Assembly: GCA_006384855.1 (NCBI GenBank)
Contig: VCJN01002889.1
Location: 1 to 64,000 of the forward strand
Length of the DNA: 64,000 nucleotides
Direction of reading: 5' to 3'
DNA from: Tetraselmis striata
Taxonomy: Eukaryota > Chlorophyta > Chlorodendrophyceae > Chlorodendrales > Chlorodendraceae
The notes under the pieces were generated by a model that saw only the letters and a list, made by a program, of their open reading frames with translations, did not search any database and was not told the origin of the DNA. This document shows, piece by piece, positions 13,073 through 22,700 of this stretch. The translations under genes were made by a program, and so were the position numbers. Position 1 is the first letter of the stretch. Each line of letters starts with the position of its first letter.

Positions 13073-13844
13073 TCAGACTTCATGACAAGGCGGAAGGCAG
13101 TAAAATGTCCGTAGCGCGTAGCCGTTCAGTTTTTCCAGGTCCTGAACAATATCGCCGGGGTAAAACTTCAGGCAGAGGGCGAGTAGGTTCAGGACTCCGT
13201 CTGTAGGGAAGCCCGCCTCGCAGTCCAGTAGCCTCACCTCAAGCATCACGCGTGAGGTAAGCATCACGGTATTCATTGGTGATGGATGGGGGTCGTAGTC
13301 TGGGCCACATATAGTCCTTGTAAAAGACTGGCGTCCAGCGCCAGTGGTAGACAATATCACTGTGTAGGGGGACGGTGCCAGGGATAGGCTCGACCCGCAG
13401 GCTGTGAACATGGCCTCGAACATGATAGAGTGGGAGATATCTTGCCCGCCTAGCCCGTCCTCCTCCTCGTCGCTGTCGGCGCCTCCACTCTCGTTCACTA
13501 CCTCCTTGGGTGCATTTCATGTCTCGAAGGGCAGCTCGTTCAGGTCGTCGCCCGCGTACCCGCGTATTGCGGCGCGCGGGGTTAACACGTCGTAGCCTCT
13601 TAGCCATGAGCAGGGCGCGCGACGAGGCAGCGACGCCGATGTAGCGGAACATGCAGCCGACCCAGCTGCCGATTGTACAGCCAGCCCTACCGCGCGTCCG
13701 TGACGCTACCGTCAGGTGTAGACTCGTTCTGGGCTGAAACGAGTGGTATAACCGCCGGTTGGTCAAGCACCTCTGTAACATGGATCGAGACGCCGGATGG
13801 CGGAGCAGGATCGGCGGCGAAAAGCGGCGGCACTGCGTTATCAC
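13073..13844 (-). pseudogene. Unassigned, probably decayed coding region
   Basis: Two overlapping minus-strand frames look coding-like. One has an acidic stretch ADSDEEEDGLGG followed by a hydrophobic, cysteine-containing region ending FYCLPPCHEV. The other encodes PLHSDIVYHWRWTPVFYKDY. Upstream of 13498 the first frame continues through NELPFET but is broken by a stop. No family is recognised. It may be a relic of a mobile element or an exon of an uncharacterised gene. Confidence 0.2.
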
Positions 13845-14628
13845 GGGATTGGGGGTTGGGCACTAAGGCACAACGGACAGCCGACGGCGCCGCGAGAGGC
13901 GCCGCGACACCATGGTCGCTTACGGGGCGATCGGGAGGTGATGGGCAGGGCGTAGCTTATCTTGGCGCTGTGAAGGGGGCGGTCGACAGTGCTCTGGCCT
14001 GCGGGGCGTATAGGCCAGTAAGTTGTAATCCTTATTTGTAATATTTGAAATTATTTGTAATATTTGGCCGGCGAAGGCTCGCCTCATGCTCCTTGCCTTT
14101 TCCGTCGTCGTCGCCGGGCATACTGAGCCGAACGAATGTCGCGCATGCAGCGTCGTCTGATACGGGCAGGAAGTCAAGTCGAATAGATAGCCGCTCCCTC
14201 ACAACGCAATGCCGTGTGCGATCGTTGTAGTGCGAGAAGCGCTATAGCACAAGGGATATGAGCACAATGTCACCTCCATCACCACCTAAGTAATGCTCGA
14301 AGCTCGAGAATGTGAGGTCAGGAGCTGCGACGGTCAGCTGGCCCAGCTGCCAGCAGCCGCCACGCTAGAAATTTCGGGTACTCCTAAAAAGTCCGGCGTG
14401 TGAATGTGTGTTTTTTTTTTCAGTAGCAGCGATAGCCGGCGCGATCCCTGTATATATATGCTAATCTTTAGTTTACAGCGCAGCACCGCTAGTCGTCCGC
14501 CACTCGCGACATGAAATTACAGAAGTCCCTATCGCTTAATAAATTGGAACCCCGGACCGAAATATGCTTGATCTCTTCGCGCGCCCCGCCTCTGCTTGCA
14601 TCATGCAATCTGACGAGTCGGCAGAAAA
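13845..14628. other. Intergenic, no recognisable gene
   Basis: No gene supported. A short tandem repeat TTATTTGTAATATTTG occurs twice at about 14031-14065. A T10 run lies at about 14411. Confidence 0.45.
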
Positions 14629-14762
14629 GTTTTAAAAGTAAAGTTCGCCCCGGGACATCGGCCGAAGCCGCCCCAGCACTTGACCTCGTGCGCCAACTGC
14701 AGTCGTAGGTCTGGCATAGCCCATAGACCATTGCCTCATTCGAACCCCGAAGGGCTATTAAT
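14629..14762. repeat. Dispersed repeat, copy 1 of 2
   Basis: About 130 bp containing CGCCCCGGGACATCGGCC and CATTGCCTCATTCGAACC recurs at 44851-44985 in the same orientation, with scattered substitutions. The TTCGAA core resembles an RNA polymerase III B-box on the minus strand (GGTTCGAAT). That would fit a SINE-like origin, but no full tRNA fold is present. Confidence 0.7.
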
Positions 14763-14810
14763 GCATCAACCGGGTAAACCCGGGACACGCCGGGCCGATA
14801 TTGCCGAAAT

Positions 14811-14880
14811 ACATCAGCCAGGAGTCGAACCCGGGTCTCTCGCATACGAGACGACCGCTCTATACCGAGCGGACAAGGGA
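14811..14880 (-). other. tRNA-like sequence (degenerate)
   Basis: On the minus strand a perfect T-arm geometry is seen (CCGGG, loop TTCGACT, CCTGG), with a D-arm-like GCTC/GAGC hairpin about 45 nt before it. The anticodon region instead folds as a bulged stem with a six-base loop, and the acceptor strands do not pair. It is therefore a tRNA pseudogene or part of a tRNA-derived SINE rather than a working tRNA. Confidence 0.3.
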
Positions 14881-15098
14881 TGTACCTTGTAATTTTAGTA
14901 CCGGATGTACCACAAAAGTTTTAGTCGCTACGAGTAGCGGCGCGAATTGAAGTCCCTGCGCCTGTCTGACTTAAGTACTAAACCAAGGATGAACCCCTCG
15001 TCATCAGTGCCTACTAAAGTATTGTACCCGGGTAGTGCCTCAGCGGCGTTAGTGCCTGCTTGGGGCTTGTAGTGCCTTCTACATAAAGAAAGTATTGC

Positions 15099-15111
15099 AT
15101 ACCCCCCTGTA
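15099..15111. repeat. Target-site duplication, left copy (13 bp)
   Basis: ATACCCCCCTGTA at 15099-15111 is repeated exactly at 16288-16300 and brackets the mobile repeat between them. A 13-bp duplication is typical of target-primed retroposition rather than of LTR elements (4-6 bp). Confidence 0.8.
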
Positions 15112-16287
15112 TACATATTATTTACCAATCAACCCACCCACCCACCGCGCGCGCCTGAGCGGGCCCGACGACCGTCCTCGGGCCTCGGAATCGCGGGCCC
15201 TTCCTCCGCCTCCACCCCCGGCTGGGGATGGGGGCGGGGATGGTGCACGGGTGGCGCCTTGGTAGCCTTGGCCCCGCCCGTGTTGCCACTGCCGCGGAGG
15301 AGCAGTGTGAGCTGAACACCGGCGTTTCACATCATTGCTGGTCCGGTCAACTCCCCGTTCGCTGTTCTTTGAGCACCCTCTCCCTTCCTGTCCTGTCGGC
15401 GCCTCCACATCACATTCGGCCTAGTGCCGCCATTGGAGTGGCCCGGGATGTTGTGCTGGGAAGGGAGTTCTACGTTCGGCGGAAGGGGACGCGGCCGAGG
15501 TGGCGGCGGATCTGGCGTTGGGCGGAACAACGTGCGCTGGACACCGGCGTCTTACGTCGTTGTTGGTCTGGTCAACTCCCCGTTCGCTGTTCTTTGAGCA
15601 CCCTCTCCCTCCCTGTCATGTCGGCGCCTCCACATCACATTCGGCCTAGTGCCGCTATTGGAGTGGCCCGGGATGTTGTGCTGGGAAGGAAGTTCTACAT
15701 TCGGCGGAAGGGGACGCGACCGAGCCGGCGGCGGATTTGGCGCTGGGCGGAACAGCGCACACTGGACACCGGTGTCTTACGTCGTTGCTGGCCCGGTCGG
15801 CTCTCCATTCCCTACTCGTTGAGGACTCTCTCCCTTCCTGTCCTGTTGGCGCCTCCACATCACATTCGGCCTAGTGCCGCTATTGGAGTGGCCCGGGACG
15901 TTGTGTTGTGGAAGGCGTTCTACGTTCGGCGGAAGGGGACGCGACCGAGCTGGCGGCGAATTTGGCGCTAGGTCTGTTGCACGCCCGTGCCGCCCCGTTC
16001 TGGGTTGGACCCCCCCCCACTTCCGCTCCTTGCTGCGAGACCTCTACTTCGAAGCCCCTTTCCTGTCGGCGCCTTCACATCACATTCGGCCTAGTGCCGC
16101 TATTGGAGTGGCCCGGGATTGTGTGCTGGGGAGAGCGTCCCTACTGCGTGGAGCGGCGGCTGGCTGGTGGCGATGCTTGATCGGTGGTTGTCATGGCGGT
16201 TCCCGCCTCTTGTGGCCCGTAGCTGGATTTTCTTCTGGATTTCCGCATGGATTTCTTGAATTTTGCAGCTAGCACATGTAATCATGA
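15112..16287 (+). mobile_element. Mobile repeat with exact 225-bp units, copy 1
   Basis: The element is bracketed by a perfect 13-bp direct repeat. Its core has units starting at 15316, 15541 and 15766, exactly 225 bp (75 codons) apart, so a 247-codon ORF (15228-15971) reads through three 75-residue repeats containing HIRPSAAIGVARDVVLG. A fourth, diverged unit follows. The 3' end reads GGATTTCTTGAATTTTGCAG then GCACATGTAATC, and so includes a TGTAA element next to the duplication, as expected if a polyadenylated Pol II transcript was retroposed. Related copies are inverted at 34930-36941 and 38566-39240. No reverse transcriptase is encoded, so it would be non-autonomous. The peptide matches no family I recognise, and its translation may be fortuitous. 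Confidence 0.75.
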
Positions 16288-16300
16288 ATACCCCCCTGTA
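16288..16300. repeat. Target-site duplication, right copy (13 bp)
   Basis: Exact repeat of 15099-15111. See the left copy. Confidence 0.8.
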
Positions 16301-16485
16301 CCTCCCCCGCCGCCCCCTTGCTTGCCGCCGCCCGTACCAGTACCAGGGTAGTAAGGTTCTTCCGACTTAATTTCCTGGTTTAGCTGCCGATTCCCCGAAT
16401 AACAATCGGAGGGGGGGGGATCTTTTGTATTCAAGAACTTTTCCGGGGAACGAATCAGTAAATAAGCGCGAGCTCACAACCACAG

Positions 16486-16812
16486 ATGAGTACGCGCGCG
16501 ACCATGCGCGCCCTTGCGCGCTGCCACTCACGCTATGAGAAACTGTGTGGCCGGGAGCAGCCGCCGTCACTCCCACCTTATCCACCGCCCAACAACCATA
16601 AGCGCCCTCTCTGCCCCGCGATGGAGGACAACATCGAGGACGAGGCGGGGACATCTCGGCGCCCCCGCCCGCTGCCACAAGTCCGCATGATCAATGTCTC
16701 GGTCAAGTGGGACGACGCTACCCTCGGCAAGGCTGCCGTGCTTGCCATGACGCTCGACCCCATGCAAATGGCGCATGAGTTGTTGGACAGGCGCCAGAGT
16801 GACAGCGAGTGA
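16486..16812 (+). CDS. Hypothetical small protein (108 aa)
   Basis: The ORF has no recognised domain. Its second half, from the internal Met at 16621 (MEDNIEDEAGTSRRPRPLPQ), alternates acidic and basic stretches and ends in an amphipathic segment LGKAAVLAMTLDPMQMAHEL. A TGTAA lies at 16968-16972, about 155 nt downstream, inside a small palindrome (ACATGTAA...TTACATGT). The stretch 16805-16915 is an imperfect GTGACAGC-type repeat. It could equally be noncoding repeat flank. Confidence 0.2.
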   Translation: MSTRATMRALARCHSRYEKLCGREQPPSLPPYPPPNNHKRPLCPAMEDNIEDEAGTSRRPRPLPQVRMINVSVKWDDATLGKAAVLAMTLDPMQMAHELLDRRQSDSE

Positions 16813-17279
16813 CATGCTGACAGCGGCAGGTAAGCCAGTGTCAGTGACATCAAGTAAGCAGTGACAGCGAGCAACAGAGTGACAATGAGTAGTGACAGCA
16901 AGAAGCGAGCAACAAGTAGATGGTAGGCCGGGAGGCCGGGAGGGTCCGGGGCGTAGCCCCAAAAACATGTAATTGCGGTTTACATGTTTGGCACTATATA
17001 TGGTCTGTTCTCATTGCACTGCACTCCAATAGCACTTGCAACAGTATGCATGAGGCATTAACAGAGGAAAACCTCCTTAATGTCCCATGACAGTACTTTG
17101 CACAGTAATGGACTTCACTGACAAACAAAGTGCGCAAGCCGCAAAATCAGAGGGAGGGGGGCGGAGGGGGTTGTGGCAGCTAATAAACCAGGAAATGAAA
17201 TCGGAAGAGCCTAACCGTACCAGGAGTAAGTACGTAAGATTCCTGATACCCGTAGTACGTTATTATCTTCGCCTTGTCA
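16813..17279. other. Flank upstream of the retrotransposon repeats
   Basis: Contains the imperfect GTGACA repeats, a purine-rich AGAGGGAGGGGGGCGGAGGG block at about 17150 and no gene. It directly abuts the first 1058-bp repeat. Confidence 0.5.
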
Positions 17280-18337
17280 CAGCGTACAACGTTTCAGCGT
17301 ACGCATGCGCGCGTACAGGGACTTGCTTACTTGGCATACCGGCGAATACTCGTCGCCTGTCATACGGGTATCAATTTTAGTACTTGCAGTACTGCGTTGT
17401 ATGTGTATGCCTGATGTCCAAGCGAGCAGTCACCCATGGCGCAACGACCAACTGTCTGTCGCTCAGCTCTCACACCTAGAACCACCGACAGACCTAGGGC
17501 CCGTACCAACGGCTAACTGCCGCCAACCACGGCGCCCGTGCAGACCAATAGCGCGTGGGAAGGCCTAGGGGCTTAGTCGGCTCGCGCGCCCGCGGGATGC
17601 TTTAGCATCCTGTCGGCGCGCTGCCCGCCCACTCTTTGGCTTTCCAAACGTCTCATCCCACCCATCTTGTAACCACGCTACTACACCACAAACACCTCGA
17701 ATCTGTGCACATCACACCTGCACGTGCCTCGTCTATTGCTGTCCATCAAGGGCAGTGCAACCTGCTGTCGAGCTGCGAGTGATATCGCGCAGCAAACAAC
17801 GGTGGTGAGTCGCGGTTACACCTGTGTTGTTTGCGTCGTGACGCCCGTCTTGCTTTTACCTCCTGTGAACCCGTCGTACCGACTGCCTGGACTTGTCGAC
17901 CGACCGACCGACCGACCGATTAGCGTACCGAACGTGCCTGATCAGCACTGGCTTGCTTGTTGCCATATGCGAGCAGTCGGTACTGCGCGTCGTCGTCGTC
18001 GAGTCGTGTCGTGATACCGTACGCGTACGCATATGCGCGCGTGCGGGCACTCGTAGTCCATTCGCGAGAGGCATGTCGTGCGGCACAGGGTGAGGAGTGC
18101 TTGACGTATTTCGCGTCGATCGACCACACACACACACACCTCTGTCACGCCGAGTAACCAAGCAACTCGCACGCGTGTGTAGTGCCGGCCAATAGGGCCG
18201 ATGGCACTGTGAGACGTACTTCTACTGGAGTCATAGGAACCGAGGCCAAGAGTCAGCAAGTCTTAGACAGAGACTTAGAGGCCAGGACACGTACATAAGA
18301 CCACATGCCTAAGAGTCTGTTAGGCGATCGTTTGGAA
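17280..18337 (+). repeat. 1058-bp long repeat, first copy (LTR-like)
   Basis: This unit is repeated immediately downstream (18338-19395) with no difference seen. It begins CAGCGTACAACG and ends GATCGTTTGGAA, so it lacks the common TG...CA ends. It contains a hairpin GGATGC-TTTA-GCATCC at 17594-17609, a (CCGA)n microsatellite near 17897, a (CA)n run near 18125 and several small ORFs that look fortuitous. It is interpreted as an LTR of the adjoining Ty3/gypsy element because the second copy abuts the internal region. Being placed in tandem, without a downstream copy, is unusual. Confidence 0.8.
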
Positions 18338-19395
18338 CAGCGTACAACGTTTCAGCGTACGCATGCGCGCGTACAGGGACTTGCTTACTTGGCATACCGG
18401 CGAATACTCGTCGCCTGTCATACGGGTATCAATTTTAGTACTTGCAGTACTGCGTTGTATGTGTATGCCTGATGTCCAAGCGAGCAGTCACCCATGGCGC
18501 AACGACCAACTGTCTGTCGCTCAGCTCTCACACCTAGAACCACCGACAGACCTAGGGCCCGTACCAACGGCTAACTGCCGCCAACCACGGCGCCCGTGCA
18601 GACCAATAGCGCGTGGGAAGGCCTAGGGGCTTAGTCGGCTCGCGCGCCCGCGGGATGCTTTAGCATCCTGTCGGCGCGCTGCCCGCCCACTCTTTGGCTT
18701 TCCAAACGTCTCATCCCACCCATCTTGTAACCACGCTACTACACCACAAACACCTCGAATCTGTGCACATCACACCTGCACGTGCCTCGTCTATTGCTGT
18801 CCATCAAGGGCAGTGCAACCTGCTGTCGAGCTGCGAGTGATATCGCGCAGCAAACAACGGTGGTGAGTCGCGGTTACACCTGTGTTGTTTGCGTCGTGAC
18901 GCCCGTCTTGCTTTTACCTCCTGTGAACCCGTCGTACCGACTGCCTGGACTTGTCGACCGACCGACCGACCGACCGATTAGCGTACCGAACGTGCCTGAT
19001 CAGCACTGGCTTGCTTGTTGCCATATGCGAGCAGTCGGTACTGCGCGTCGTCGTCGTCGAGTCGTGTCGTGATACCGTACGCGTACGCATATGCGCGCGT
19101 GCGGGCACTCGTAGTCCATTCGCGAGAGGCATGTCGTGCGGCACAGGGTGAGGAGTGCTTGACGTATTTCGCGTCGATCGACCACACACACACACACCTC
19201 TGTCACGCCGAGTAACCAAGCAACTCGCACGCGTGTGTAGTGCCGGCCAATAGGGCCGATGGCACTGTGAGACGTACTTCTACTGGAGTCATAGGAACCG
19301 AGGCCAAGAGTCAGCAAGTCTTAGACAGAGACTTAGAGGCCAGGACACGTACATAAGACCACATGCCTAAGAGTCTGTTAGGCGATCGTTTGGAA
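18338..19395 (+). repeat. 1058-bp long repeat, second copy (LTR-like)
   Basis: Identical to 17280-18337 and joined to it with no intervening base. It directly precedes the internal region of the retrotransposon. It contains at 18687-18708 the sequence complementary to the presumed primer site at its own 3' end. Confidence 0.8.
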
Positions 19396-19408
19396 AGCCA
19401 AAGAGTGG
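19387..19408 (+). promoter_or_regulatory. Candidate self-priming primer-binding site
   Basis: CGTTTGGAAAGCCAAAGAGT plus GG (22 nt) spans the repeat/internal boundary at 19395/19396. It is perfectly complementary to 18687-18708 inside the second repeat (and to 17629-17650 in the first). Thirteen of the 22 nt lie exactly where a primer-binding site belongs, directly 3' of the LTR. This arrangement is what self-primed elements such as fission yeast Tf1 use, where the 5' part of the mRNA folds back as primer. The role is inferred. Confidence 0.5.
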
Positions 19409-19774
19409 CTGTTCCTAAGTGGTCTTAGTCCTGAACGCCCACATCCAAATACCCCCACTTAGACGCTGACCTCGAGGTTGTTCAGGGGACGCCCTCACCT
19501 CCTGCAGTCAGCCACGTCTTCACAAGTGGAGGGAGCAAGTCATCACAGTGCAACGTTCATCGGCGCCGATCTTCTGCGCTATTGTTGGCAAGGCACTGTG
19601 CAAGGCGCGCGTAGGAGGCATCGCCTACACCTACAACGCGTGCAACGAGCTGAGAGGAGCCGCGTGTGGTGGTTACCTCAGCCTGGAGCGCGTTTGTCGG
19701 CAACCGCTTCATCAACCTGTTCAGTCCAGACTTCTGCGCGCCAATTGGGGGGGAGCGGTCGCTGAGCAAGGCGC

Positions 19775-22700
19775 ATGTCAGAGGGAGAGAGCCCGCGCCA
19801 ACTCAGACGACGCTTCACGAGGAGTACCGGAGCACCTGTGGCAGCACCCTTATTGGAGCCGGAGCGCGTCTTGCGTCAAGCGCTCCGTGACGCCATGGCG
19901 CAGCGCGGTGGAGACCCCAGCGCCGTAGGATCTGGAACACCATCAAGACGACGACCACCTGGAAGTCAGCACTACACGCCCAATCAGATCATGGGTGACC
20001 TGAGTGCAGCGGAGGAGCGCATCTACGAGGAGCGAGAAGACGCGCGGACAATCGCCGGTGGTCTACGCAAGGAGACAACACCACGCCATGAGCGCTTCGA
20101 CGGCGCTACCTCAATATGGACGGAGTGGTTCAGTTCATTCAACGCCAACGTGTTGGTGCCATACGCGCTTAACAAGGCGCCACCAAGATCAGCCCCGAGG
20201 GCTGACGGAGCTGGTCCATCGGAGGGCGAGAGCACCGGACCGGAGTGGGTGTTCAGCCCAGCAGACTCCCTTCAGCTTCTTCAAGAGTACGTCGAGATCA
20301 ACGCTGTCACCAGGCCCATCATCGATCAATGGCAGAAGGACACTCTACGCTATCAACAACAAACTCTCCGCTTCGACCCTGCATCCGGACGCATTAGAGT
20401 GCCATCGCGCGAGGATGCGGACGCCTTTCACGAGTTCCGCTATCGACGCTACGTGGAGCTCTTTGAGACCAAGTTCAATGAGGCGCCGAAGATGCGCACT
20501 AGGTACGACGCCTACACCCGTGAGGGCTTCCGCGAGACCCCTGCCAGCTTGGCGATGACTCTTCGCGAGCTCAAGGCGCATCTACCAGACCTCACGTGGG
20601 ACAAGGTCAACCAGAAAGCGTTCGACGTCATGACCTCTGTGTGGCGCTCTATTCCGGCGCTCAAGCAATCCCTCGACGCTGGGTTCCACCAGCTCAAGGA
20701 CATCGCTGTTCTACGCCAGTCTCATGAGGACCGCTTGGACGAGATAGCTGCGGAGGTGGAGCGCTATGAGGACATCGTGAGGAAGGATGAGATTAGAATG
20801 GCGGAGGCCTTGACGGCTGCCCAACACTTCGCGGAACTGACTGGAGCATCGCCGCCGGCAGCTGGTGGAGGACGGCAGCACGGCACCAGCACTCCAGAAC
20901 CGGTCATCACATGGACCATGGTCAACGGACGTCGTGTGCGAGCGCAGCTTGTCGTCGTGAAGGACACCCACCAGATCCGCCCGTTGTGCGAGGCATGCAC
21001 AAAGGCGCGTGGACGCGACATCTTTCACGGAGCCAACTACCGAGAGTGTGCCAACAAGTTCGGCTCAACCATGTATGTCAACGACGCCGCTGGTGGCCGT
21101 GGCGGCCGTGGAGGCGGCCGAGGCGCAGGCCGAGTTGGCCGTGGTGGTCATGGCGGCGGACGCGGCGATGGAGGCGCACCCGGAGGCGGACGAGGACCGT
21201 GCTGGAACGCTGGGTGCGACGGCGCTCATAACTTTACTGAGTGCGACAAGCCAATCACTGACCCTACGCTCATCGCACGACTGAAGCGCAACCAGCGGGA
21301 GCGAGAGCGCCGTCTTGCCTATGGACAGCAACGCGGATGGGCTATGGACGTGGAGACCGGACTGTCCAAGCTCGAGATGGACTTGGCGAGGAAAGCCGGA
21401 CACATGCTCACTGGGCGACACGACGCCCATGTTGACGGAGCGGCGAGATCATCAACAATGGCAGACCTGGAGGCCATGTTCTCTCGCATCCTCGAGAAGT
21501 CTCAAGCTGCCCATGGTGCTACGGGTGCCATGCGCTTGGCCGTGGAGGTGCCAGACCCCTTTCTGGATTGCGTTGACACCGACGATCACGGCACTTTGCT
21601 ACATGGAGCGTCGTGTGTGGAGCTGCCCGTGCGTGAGCTGCGTGAAGTCTTCTTTGGAGCTCCAGGTCGTGCGCAACCTGTGGGAGCTGACTGGACGCCG
21701 GAGTCAACTGTGCCAAGACCGCGTGGACGCCCGGCAGTGCTGCCTCCAGGATCGGCGCGGAACCCTGAACTTCGCATGCGCCAACCCGGATGGGACGCCC
21801 AACGCGAGCAGCTCACCAAGCAGCGGCCCCAAGGCTTTGAGCCGGCAGTCGAGCAGGAGGCTCCTGCGTCCTATGAGGGCCGCCGTGCAGGAGGAGCAAT
21901 CACCTCGGACATGTTGGACATCCGCAATCAGCAGCTCCTGCAGCACCTGCGCACAGCGCTACAGCACGCCAAGTTCCCTGGTCTACCCGTTGCTGTAGTA
22001 TCGGACATGACACCCGAGCATGCTGCAAGGTGGTTGGAGGCACGCAACACTGCACTGCGTGGAGGACTTGACACTCGTGACCACATGGCCGTGGCATGGG
22101 AGACGGTGCTTCAGCAAGCCGTCCGACGCTTCGAGGCGACAGCGCGGCTCACCTGGGTTGACTACACGCACCTCGACTTGACGCGCGTCTTTGCCGCAGC
22201 CGTGCAGAGCGTCTATGGTCTGTCTCTCCCACGCGTCAGTGTCCCGCCACTGTCCTTGCCATCAGCGGAGCCCCAAGCCAACATTCATCCAGTGGACGTG
22301 GTGCAACATGGCGTCAAGCCTCTGGAGTCTCGGCGCCAACTGTCAGCGACATCTTCGGAACTTCAACAGTTGCGAGAGGTGCAGCGCAGCGCATACCCTG
22401 ACTACCCGGAGTATGACCGCCACAGTGCTTTCTACGTGGACTGCAAGTTGACCGTCATCGTCATTGGCGGCGTGCGCATCCTTATGGCCTTGTTAGACAC
22501 CGGCTGTGACTACAGCGGTGTGCACCGGCGCGTGGTGGATCGCATGAAGCCGGGCGAGGCGGACGCCACGCTGCAGTCCATGTCCATGCAAGGCATTGGC
22601 GGCAAGATGGAGATGCAGCGCCTTGTGGGGCGCATCTCCTACGTGATCAACCCGGACACTGATTGGGAGCGCAAGTTTGAGTGGCCATCGTTCGCCATTC

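Noticed and set aside
14811..14880. Functional tRNA gene
   Set aside because: T-arm is good but the acceptor strands do not pair and the anticodon arm is not canonical.
15228..15971. 247-residue repeat protein as a host gene
   Set aside because: It lies inside a mobile repeat with target-site duplications and recurs in other copies; described as part of the element.
17305..19317. Small ORFs inside the 1058-bp repeats as genes
   Set aside because: They are identical in both copies simply because the repeats are identical, overlap on both strands and show no motif.
17280..19395. CRISPR or satellite array
   Set aside because: Only two long units with no spacers, directly attached to a retrotransposon interior; an LTR explanation fits better.
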